Positions 32,779-39,859 of a stretch of 64,000 nt of DNA are shown piece after piece. Source of the DNA: ATX-6F1 sp943369485 (GTDB lineage: Bacteria; Cyanobacteriota; Cyanobacteriia; PCC-6307; Cyanobiaceae); NCBI GenBank assembly GCA_943369485.1, contig CALRNH020000005.1:124001-188000 (forward strand). The letters run 5' to 3'. A program made the position numbers and the translations under genes. Positions within the stretch are counted from its first letter, which is position 1. Every line of letters starts with the position of its first letter. The notes beneath the pieces are model-generated. The model did no database searches. It had not been told where the DNA came from and was given only the letters and a program-made list of their open reading frames with translations.

Positions 32779-33012
32779 TCAATGCTTGGCAGTAGCAAGC
32801 GAACGAACCGCGATCAGATCCTGATCACCAATCGCTCGGAGGCTGCTGCTTGAAAGCGTCAACAGCGATTGAGTGCGTCCCGAAGCGGCAACAAACTCAA
32901 CCTCGTAGTTTGCAGGGTCGTGTATAGCTACGACAGCACCGAGATCGCCCAACTGCAGACCAGCATCAGGTATGTCGTGAATGAGAGCAACTGTCTGGTG
33001 CAAGACGAACAT
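32779..33012 (-). CDS. DUF4926 domain protein
   Basis: The 77-aa protein MFVLHQTVALIHDIPDAGLQLGDLGAVVAIHDPANYEVEFVAASGRTQSLLTLSSSSLRAI matches DUF4926, a small beta-barrel (KOW/SH3-like) domain. It follows the DUF6883 gene by 3 bp. I recall the two families as frequent neighbours; a toxin-antitoxin or immunity role is inferred from this pairing and from the surrounding TA cluster, not from motifs. Confidence 0.75.
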   Translation of the reverse strand: MFVLHQTVALIHDIPDAGLQLGDLGAVVAIHDPANYEVEFVAASGRTQSLLTLSSSSLRAIGDQDLIAVRSLATAKH

Positions 33013-33015
33013 GAC

Positions 33016-33345
33016 TTACTCCGGAAATGCGGTGACGAGCCTTGGCTTCCTGGAATGATCGGGGATCAGCCAGACCGTTCTGAATGGTCTGGCTGATCCC
33101 TCAGGGCCTTTCAACGTAGCACTGATGACTACTTTCATCCCATAGGCGCTCCTCTCGATCCGTTGAACTTTCCCAGTCTGGCCATGGTGGAGCAGATCAT
33201 CACGAAGACGTGTCCAGGATTCAACGGTGTAGCCGAGTGAACGAAATACCCTGGCCTTGAAGCGACCGACTGGATGCGTGTCTGAGAGCAGGTAGTCGCA
33301 GATCTTGGCTTCTTCAACGAGTGCGTGGTCTGCATGGGGGAGCAT
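33016..33345 (-). CDS. DUF6883 domain protein
   Basis: The 109-aa protein MLPHADHALVEEAKICDYLLSDTHPVGRFKARVFRSLGYTVESWTRLRDDLLHHGQTG...YGMKVVISATLKGPEGSARPFRTVWLIPDHSRKPRLVTAFPE is a complete DUF6883 domain, also found as the C-terminal toxin-like part of polymorphic secreted proteins. ATG 33345 begins exactly at the domain. A 15-bp perfect inverted repeat lies within its 3' part (33062-33100). Confidence 0.8.
   Translation of the reverse strand: MLPHADHALVEEAKICDYLLSDTHPVGRFKARVFRSLGYTVESWTRLRDDLLHHGQTGKVQRIERSAYGMKVVISATLKGPEGSARPFRTVWLIPDHSRKPRLVTAFPE
33062..33100. repeat. 15-bp perfect inverted repeat inside the DUF6883 gene
   Basis: GGGATCAGCCAGACC (33062-33076), a 9-nt loop, and GGTCTGGCTGATCCC (33086-33100). 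The arms are translated as parts of GSARPFRTVWLIP, so the structure coexists with coding sequence near the end of the gene. Confidence 0.85.
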
Positions 33346-33469
33346 TCGTGGGCCAGGGTGATCGCCGGGGCTTCTCCTCCACAAGTGCCACCCCCGTCTC
33401 ACCCCAGCCAGGATGCCCTCATGCTCCAGCCCCGGCGCAGGACGTGGCCCGGCGGATCCTGGGCAGCGG

Positions 33470-34288
33470 ATGGTGAGCAAGGTGCTCACCGGCAACGGCA
33501 TCACCGCCTACGGCAACGGCGCGTACAGCCTGATCGGCGGCGACGAGCTGAGCGAGACTGAGCGCGATGAGCTGCAGCAGCTGTGCCGCCAGCGCCTCGA
33601 CGCCTTCCGCGAGCAGCGCGGAGACGAGGTGTTTGCCCACCGCAGCCGCCACCGCACCCCCATCAGCGGCTCGGTGAAATACAGAGTCCTCACCCGCGCC
33701 AGGGGCCGCTGCGAATGCTGCGGTGCGCACGAGCACCAGCGCGCCCTGGAGGTGGACCACATCATCCCCAGGAACCAGGGCGGCTCCGATGACATCAGCA
33801 ACCTGCAATCGCTCTGCTTCCGCTGCAACGCCGGCAAGCGCGACACCGACAACACCGACTTCCGCGGCGTGCAGGCCAGCTACGACCACCGTGAAGCAGG
33901 CTGTGTGTTCTGCGCGCTGGAGGTCAGCGGCCGGGTGCTGCTGGAGAACGAGCTGGCGCTCTGCATCGCCGACGCCTACCCGGTGAGCGAGGGGCACAGC
34001 CTGGTGATCCCGCGCCGTCATGGGGCCGACGGGCTGGAGCTGCACCAGCCGGAGTGGAACGCCGTGGTGGAGCTGCTGAAGCTGCGGCGGGAGCAGCTCA
34101 GTGCCCAGTACGCCACGATCAGCGGCTGGGCTGGTTTGCATAACGCAAGAGGGGGGCTGAACTCAGGCGAGGCGGCGGGGCAGACGGTGTTTCATGCCCA
34201 CTGGCACCTGATTCCCAGGCGAACAGGTGATGACGATTCCCCCCGCGGAGGCGTTCGGGGGGTTATCAAGGGCAAACAGCACTACTGA
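33470..34288 (+). CDS. HNH endonuclease-HIT hydrolase fusion, copy 4 (N-terminally shortened)
   Basis: The 272-aa protein from ATG 33470 (MVSKVLTGNG) has an intact HNH domain: zinc Cys81/Cys84 (CECC), the catalytic DHIIP at 96-100 and Cys116/Cys119 (CFRC). After DTDNTDFRGVQASYDHREA it enters a HIT domain (about residues 145-265) with the histidine triad HAHWH at 242-246. The family normally has about 60 more N-terminal residues; that leader is lost here. HIT domains hydrolyse nucleotide phosphoramidates or adenylated ends. The combination suggests DNA cutting with end processing, an inference only. Relics of the same gene lie at 24841, 30062 and 32271. Confidence 0.85.
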   Translation: MVSKVLTGNGITAYGNGAYSLIGGDELSETERDELQQLCRQRLDAFREQRGDEVFAHRSRHRTPISGSVKYRVLTRARGRCECCGAHEHQRALEVDHIIPRNQGGSDDISNLQSLCFRCNAGKRDTDNTDFRGVQASYDHREAGCVFCALEVSGRVLLENELALCIADAYPVSEGHSLVIPRRHGADGLELHQPEWNAVVELLKLRREQLSAQYATISGWAGLHNARGGLNSGEAAGQTVFHAHWHLIPRRTGDDDSPRGGVRGVIKGKQHY

Positions 34289-34291
34289 GCC

Positions 34292-34837
34292 GTGGCCACC
34301 AAGACGCCAGCGCGCAAGAAGCTCGATCGGCCAGCGGTCTTGGCAAGGATCGATGAGATCCTCTCGGCTGGGGCTCCTGATACCAACAGCCTGTTGGCGT
34401 TCGCAGAGTTCATCAACGGAAAACCGTTTCCTGAACCTGTTCTCACGCTGACTGAGCTCAAAACGGCAGTGTGCAAGGTGTTTGGCAGCAAGAACGCCAC
34501 GGAGCTGCGCAAGTCAAGTGAGTTCAACCTCGCGATGGCGGGCCGCACATTTGATCTGAAAACAAAGGCTGATTGGCTCAAGCTCTATCGGGAGTGGGTT
34601 GGAGTTCCCCATAGCGAGCGGGCCAAAACTGGCAAGACATCCATTAACGGCATCGATGTCTTAGAGAATTTCAGACCGTGGCATGTGTTCTCACTTGATC
34701 CATCAACAGCCAGCGCCGAGGACATCAAAGAGGCCTTCCGCAGGCTTGCCAAGGAACACCATCCCGATGTTGGCGGCGATCCGCGCGTCATGGAGCGGCT
34801 CCAGAAAATGCGTGACTCCCTCCTCGCCTTCCTGTAA
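34292..34837 (+). CDS. J-domain protein of a J-domain/HNH pair, 181 aa
   Basis: The first about 130 residues are of unknown type (RIDEILSAGAPDTNSLLAFAEFINGKPFPEP...). The C-terminal 50 form a J-domain: PWHVFSLDPSTASAEDIKEAFRRLAKEHHPDVGGD with the HPD tripeptide, then a last helix. GTG start 3 bp after the HNH-HIT stop. The next gene, an HNH-type nuclease, starts 8 bp downstream, so the two are one unit. A J-domain would recruit Hsp70, perhaps to remodel or hold the nuclease. Confidence 0.7.
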   Translation: MATKTPARKKLDRPAVLARIDEILSAGAPDTNSLLAFAEFINGKPFPEPVLTLTELKTAVCKVFGSKNATELRKSSEFNLAMAGRTFDLKTKADWLKLYREWVGVPHSERAKTGKTSINGIDVLENFRPWHVFSLDPSTASAEDIKEAFRRLAKEHHPDVGGDPRVMERLQKMRDSLLAFL

Positions 34838-34845
34838 ACAAGCTG

Positions 34846-35925
34846 ATGACGACGACATCCAACCGATCACGTGATGCCTTCTCCTTTCAGGAGACAGCCA
34901 GAATTCTTGGCATCAGCCCCAAGAAGCTCAACGGCATCTGCCAGTTCTTTGATGCCCATGCTGATGATGAATGGGAGTTAATCGAAGGTGAATTCTTTGA
35001 ATACGAACCTGGCCAAGCTCGCAGCCGCCGCTTTTACGAAGAAGGCGTGATGGCCCTGGCAAAGTACCTGGAGGAGAAAGAAGGTGGGAGCATCCTGGCC
35101 AAGATTTATGAGTTCTTCACCCAGCATCGCGCGCGGGTGACACGCACACTCGTCAAACGGCGCATCATTCAAGTCACCCAAGATCGAAGCACCATCCAGA
35201 TCCGAGGTGATCTGGTTTTTCTGGAGCAGCGCTCTGCTGTCAGGGTGCTGGGCACCAATGGCAAAGGGATGGCTGGCACCATTACAAGAATTCAGGAAGA
35301 GAGCTCTGGCCTAGAAGGTGCTGAAGGTTTAGAGATCGGTGTACATTTTGATAGCTTTGAGGGCAAAGAACAGCGCCACTGGAGCCAGAGAGGCATTGTG
35401 CGTCTGGCGAAGACGATGAGGGATAAAGGCCGGATCACCAAGGCACGAAAGGCATGGGTGAAAGCCGTTTCCGATGTGGCGGAAGAGTGCTTTGAGGTCC
35501 AGCGAAAGCTGCTAGAGAGCCACGAAGCAAGGGTGAAGGCCGCGAAGGATAAGGTTCGGCAGAGGGCACTTCGAAAAGATGGATCTGGCTGTGCCGTCTC
35601 CGGCCACAAACCGTCAGCCTCCGATCAGCATCCAGTTGAACTGGAGGCGCATCATCTGTTCGATGCCAGCTCACGCCCCGACCTGGCAGCCTACGAAGAA
35701 AACTTGATCGCCATCAGCAGCAGTATTCATCGAAACTTCCACAAGTGGATGGGCGCAAAACCTTGCGAGCCCAAAGACTTCGTTGATTATCTCTTGGGCA
35801 ATGAGATGAGCCATTTTGACGGACCACCCAGTGTCAAAAAGAGGAAAGAGCAAAAGCTCCAAAAGCTTATGAATCGACTTGAGCTACTACAAGCCAGATT
35901 TGAGGGGAATCACTTGCTGTACTAA
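34846..35925 (+). CDS. putative HNH-type endonuclease, 359 aa
   Basis: Residues about 10-75 resemble a helix-turn-helix reader (FSFQETARILGISPKKLNGICQFFD). The middle contains a beta-rich stretch (about 105-185). Residues about 225-310 look like an HNH/McrA nuclease: a first half DKVRQRALRKDGSGCAVSGHKP, then VELEAHHLFDASSRPDL (His269-His270), NLIAISSSIHRNFHKW (His295, His299). A basic C-terminal coil follows (SVKKRKEQKLQKLMNRLELLQ). The fold assignment is inferred from spacing. It is partner to the J-domain protein upstream; codon use is less GC-rich than in flanking housekeeping genes. Confidence 0.6.
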   Translation: MTTTSNRSRDAFSFQETARILGISPKKLNGICQFFDAHADDEWELIEGEFFEYEPGQARSRRFYEEGVMALAKYLEEKEGGSILAKIYEFFTQHRARVTRTLVKRRIIQVTQDRSTIQIRGDLVFLEQRSAVRVLGTNGKGMAGTITRIQEESSGLEGAEGLEIGVHFDSFEGKEQRHWSQRGIVRLAKTMRDKGRITKARKAWVKAVSDVAEECFEVQRKLLESHEARVKAAKDKVRQRALRKDGSGCAVSGHKPSASDQHPVELEAHHLFDASSRPDLAAYEENLIAISSSIHRNFHKWMGAKPCEPKDFVDYLLGNEMSHFDGPPSVKKRKEQKLQKLMNRLELLQARFEGNHLLY

Positions 35926-36082
35926 CACTTCAGGGGATTGGCGGGCAGCATCTATGTGCCTAAACCAATAGTTTCAAGCCACGCCCTCTGGACTTACATG
36001 GCAATACTGCACCAGATGCAACCGGTATACTTCACTGTTAACTCCGCAACAGCATTCACTCAGCAAATTTCAGAATACAGCC

Positions 36083-38674
36083 TCATTCGACTTCCACATC
36101 TTTTAACTTGATGCTTGTGGCTCTTCGAATTATAGACATTGGGTCTAGCGACTTTAATCTTAGGTGATCGCGTGCAGCGTCTCTCCATGCTGTATCCCCG
36201 ACGCCAGTAAAGCTTGCCCTACAGGCCCTAAGGACCTCGAATACTTCATTGGAAAATTCAATAAAGTCATCAATTTGCCAATAACCAATACCGTCGGCAT
36301 ATGTAGGGACGTCTCTATGGATCTTTTTTTGGGTCGTAATCAATGAATAATGAATTTCTGCAGATGATTTTAGGGGTACATTGTCACGAATCCAATTCGG
36401 GTGAGAAACGGCCTGCCGAGTGTGGGCCACTGAGACAGCATTTTCAGGCTTTGAGTCACTTTTGTCTTCAAACACTATACAAAGTTCATCTGTAGATATC
36501 CACCAAGGGTCTGGAGCCGCGTTCCCGCTGGAATTCTCGGATTGAAACCCTAGTAGCTCACCAAGTAGCCGATGAGCTTCCTCAAACGTTGCGCTATCAA
36601 TGGATTGAAGGCCATCAGAAACATTCCTGACATCTCTTTCAAACTTTCGTAGAGTTGTGTATCCTCTGGAATGAAAGACATTCTCCATTCTCTCGAGATT
36701 TGCTTCAAGGAATGGACATGAATCTTCAGTACTTACCTCAATCTCAGACCGACTGGACAGATCATGGATACGTGAACGAAGCCATGATAATGCTGGCAGG
36801 CATGCCAAGGCACGGCTATATAGATCAATAGTCTTTTGTAGAAAATCACTTGCGGAGTACTCATGCACAAATCTATCTGCACAAATCGCAGCTTGATAAT
36901 ACCACTGCCCTCGCAACCCTTTAAGGTCATTGCCCGAGAGGATATCGGCAATGGCTTCGGCTAGCTCTATAGCCCTGCGGTAGTCTGCATGCCATAAGCT
37001 ATACATAAAACGGATCTCCTCACGTGCACTCAAGAGCAGCTTTTCTTGTCCTGGGATAGGAGCTTGCTCGGCTTCATCGCGCATCTCAAGGATGCAGGAA
37101 TCCACGCTGTTCCACTCATCGCCATGCTGAAGAAAGATTGCAAGATTCTCGGAATAATCTTTAATACTTCTAGCCACTTCTCGTTGTTGAATACCAAACT
37201 GAAGCTCCCCCTGCAGCTCTGGGTGAAAAAGCCTTTGCTTCTCGCTAACCACAAGCCAGTCAAAGAAATCTTCGCCAATAACCACTACCGCAGCATAGTC
37301 TGTTGCACTTCTTGTGCATCTGCCAACAGCCTGAACAATTCTTGTCCTAATCCTATCTTTGAAGAGATTTCCTGCCATCATTCTTGTGATCTGGAATGCT
37401 TCCTGCAGATTGGCGGCTTTTGGAAGCCCATCTAGGATCAGAAGTCTGCACGCATTATCAAGAAAATCAAGCCCATCATATCTATTAGCAAGAATTCCAA
37501 TCGCACTTGGCGAGTTAATAAAAGCATCAATTGAACTTTCCATCTCAGAAGCTGTAAAGATTATTTTGTTCTCAAAGATCTTTTTCCACTTCTCGACTCT
37601 ATTATTGTCCGGGGTTAGTATCAGAGCTCTACCAGCTTGCTCTGTAAGTGTCTGTACGAATAGATCCAATTGGCTGGGATCTATACTTAACTCGGGAAGC
37701 ATAAAGAATCTGCGTCCAATACCCTGCTTATCCCACCCTTGGGGAATAGGTAGCCGGCAAAAGGACTCAACTCCAGTAATTCTTTCTAGGTCACCCGCGA
37801 GGCCAAGAGTTGCTGACATGTAAACTCTTTGCACGGCGTTTGCAAAAGGAACATGAGAAAAGGAAGGTGGAATCAGCGGCCGGATCAAAATGCTTGTATA
37901 ACTGATATAAATTTGGCAGGCATGCAAGAATGATTGAATTAAGCTCCATGGGTAGAACAGATTAGAATCTCTCTTGATATTCTCATTAAGAAACTCGATA
38001 ATTTCAGCCAAAGCTGTTGACTGAAGGTGACCTGGCATCACCTCGACCCACTTAAATTTATCCTCAGAGACAGCCTGAAATCTTTTCATCTCAATTGTTG
38101 GCATATGGCGAACAATAATTCCTGTAAGCTGATTGTAAATATGTGCATCCTTGGCTCGCGAGATACTCACGGACCAATTAGAGGCTATGTAGTTTTCAGA
38201 AGCATGTGCATCATCTAGTATTATCAGCTGAGGACTTGAAAAAAATGGATTGGTGTTGAAAAGAGCGCTGTACGGTGCTACTGCAATCGTATCTGCACTT
38301 AGGAACGCAGCTTTAGCCGATGGATCATAACTTGATATCTTTCCAATAAATGGGGTGGCATTAATTCCATATTTTTGCAAGGACTGATGGCAAACTTGCT
38401 GTACAAGTTGCTTGGTTGGGCACAAGTATAAAGCTCGCTCTCTTCTTGTAATTCTTCTATATTCCGCAATAAGCAGGCCAACAAGAGTCTTGCCGCTACC
38501 AGTTGGAAGCTCAATTGCAACATTAAGTTTATCAATTGCCTCTTCTTGATATCGACGCAGGATATCTGACTGATGAGAAAGCAGACCTTGAACCGATCGA
38601 TTTCTTCGGTCCCGAAACAGTGCTTCTGGCGTCTCATAAGATGCGGAAACTCGCTTTCCTGTGTTGAACGGCAT
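36083..38674 (-). CDS. SF2 helicase with possible C-terminal PD-(D/E)XK nuclease domain
   Basis: The 863-aa protein (ATG 38674; an in-frame GTG at 38782 would add 36 residues) has helicase motifs of an XPD/DinG-flavoured SF2 enzyme: Walker A ELPTGSGKT (Lys62), motif II ILDDAH (about residue 154), YMSATLG, ILTPDNN and QAVGRCTRSATDYAAVVVIG. A long helical region follows. Near residues 725-760 the segment DPWWISTDELCIVFEDKSDSKPENAV resembles a PD-(D/E)XK core (Glu-Asp-Lys), which is tentative. It lies downstream of a HEPN gene on the same strand in AT-richer DNA. A two-gene defence module is inferred. Confidence 0.8.
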   Translation of the reverse strand: MPFNTGKRVSASYETPEALFRDRRNRSVQGLLSHQSDILRRYQEEAIDKLNVAIELPTGSGKTLVGLLIAEYRRITRRERALYLCPTKQLVQQVCHQSLQKYGINATPFIGKISSYDPSAKAAFLSADTIAVAPYSALFNTNPFFSSPQLIILDDAHASENYIASNWSVSISRAKDAHIYNQLTGIIVRHMPTIEMKRFQAVSEDKFKWVEVMPGHLQSTALAEIIEFLNENIKRDSNLFYPWSLIQSFLHACQIYISYTSILIRPLIPPSFSHVPFANAVQRVYMSATLGLAGDLERITGVESFCRLPIPQGWDKQGIGRRFFMLPELSIDPSQLDLFVQTLTEQAGRALILTPDNNRVEKWKKIFENKIIFTASEMESSIDAFINSPSAIGILANRYDGLDFLDNACRLLILDGLPKAANLQEAFQITRMMAGNLFKDRIRTRIVQAVGRCTRSATDYAAVVVIGEDFFDWLVVSEKQRLFHPELQGELQFGIQQREVARSIKDYSENLAIFLQHGDEWNSVDSCILEMRDEAEQAPIPGQEKLLLSAREEIRFMYSLWHADYRRAIELAEAIADILSGNDLKGLRGQWYYQAAICADRFVHEYSASDFLQKTIDLYSRALACLPALSWLRSRIHDLSSRSEIEVSTEDSCPFLEANLERMENVFHSRGYTTLRKFERDVRNVSDGLQSIDSATFEEAHRLLGELLGFQSENSSGNAAPDPWWISTDELCIVFEDKSDSKPENAVSVAHTRQAVSHPNWIRDNVPLKSSAEIHYSLITTQKKIHRDVPTYADGIGYWQIDDFIEFSNEVFEVLRACRASFTGVGDTAWRDAARDHLRLKSLDPMSIIRRATSIKLKDVEVE

Positions 38675-38891
38675 CGGAATCTGTTTGCATTCTTGCGAAT
38701 GACCATAGCATGAATTTTGATTCTGGCTTGTAGCTTTAAATCTTCGTAGATATATATATTTATTGGAAGCTACCGCCTGCACTCCGCATGCTTTAACGGC
38801 ATGAATATGCGGAAGAATCTAGTGAAGCGCAAATGCCAGCGGAAACATGTTTATTGCAGTGTCCGACGAGAGTCACTGGGTACACTTGTAT

Positions 38892-39656
38892 CTATATAGC
38901 ACCGCGGGTGATTAACTTTGCGTCCAGACTCTCCGCTATGCGAATACATGCTGGAGCAAGCTGGCCAACCAGCTCTATCGGTGTCAACGAAATTCTTGTG
39001 CCGGTTTCAACCTTTATGCATTTTATCTCACCTGCGCTAAAGGCATCACATACACCCCCGTCATGGGCAATGACATTTCTAATAAGGTATACATCCCTAA
39101 GCTGGGTGAGATCTGGACTGACCTTCTTTATTTTTGCATTTGCCAGATTAGAAAATTCCTGAACTCGCTCACTCAGACCTCGAACTTTCATCACATCGCC
39201 CCACAGCTTATTGCCCTGCGCTGTCCTGGCACCTGAGGCATAATATTTTGCTCGGCCTTTCAAGTATGAGTCCAAGAATTCAGAAAAATATGTTTCAAAT
39301 GCTGCTGACAACAGCACCAGCCGAAGTGTTACATCATATTCAATGTAACTATTAGCATTGAGGAGGACAAAGTCCTTCGTAGAGTCATCGATGCGCCCAT
39401 TACACTCAGGTGCGTAGATATAGTCGGTCAGCACCATTGAAGAATCAATTTGTCCATACCGGCCGCGGAGGTCATTCTCAAGATGTCGCAAAGCCGCAAT
39501 TTGAATCCACAGTGTCTTGCAAGCTTCTGCCCACAAAGACTTAAATGATTTTATAATGCTTGTGACGGCATACCAGATTTCACTCTCAAATGACGCTAAT
39601 GTTAAGGTTGCACAATCTGCTGAACTGCTAGATTGAGAGGTTTCGTATGAAGCCAC
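38892..39656 (-). CDS. HEPN-domain protein (RiboL-PSP/MAE_28990-like)
   Basis: The 254-aa protein is largely helical. The second half holds the HEPN core: YIEYDVTLRLVLLSAAFETYFSEFLDSYLKG, then LRDVYLIRNVIAHDGG with RX4H as RNVIAH (about residues 193-198) and the Asp/Gly pair that follows in this subgroup. HEPN proteins of this kind are predicted RNases in defence systems. It starts at a GTG (39656). The helicase gene follows after 109-217 bp depending on its start. The region is markedly AT-richer than its surroundings, indicating transfer. Confidence 0.7.
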   Translation of the reverse strand: MASYETSQSSSSADCATLTLASFESEIWYAVTSIIKSFKSLWAEACKTLWIQIAALRHLENDLRGRYGQIDSSMVLTDYIYAPECNGRIDDSTKDFVLLNANSYIEYDVTLRLVLLSAAFETYFSEFLDSYLKGRAKYYASGARTAQGNKLWGDVMKVRGLSERVQEFSNLANAKIKKVSPDLTQLRDVYLIRNVIAHDGGVCDAFSAGEIKCIKVETGTRISLTPIELVGQLAPACIRIAESLDAKLITRGAI

Positions 39657-39859
39657 TCCTCATATCTCACTTCCTTCCGCATAGGGGGCAGAACGAACTT
39701 GGCATCACTGAGCTGATCCCTTGGTGGAGCAGGCATCCGGACTTGGTCGTCAATGCTGGCTGACACCTTATCCGGATCCTCATAACATCGCCATAACCCA
39801 GTCCAATCCCTGGCTGGCGATCCACGGCAATACCCGCTGCCCAAGCGCCTGGCCACCCC

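Noticed and set aside
39602..39733. Short minus frame (MPAPPRDQLSDAKFVLPP...) upstream of the HEPN gene
   Set aside because: Coding-like in appearance but only 44 residues, overlaps the HEPN start in another frame, and has no homologue I recognise; not enough to call.
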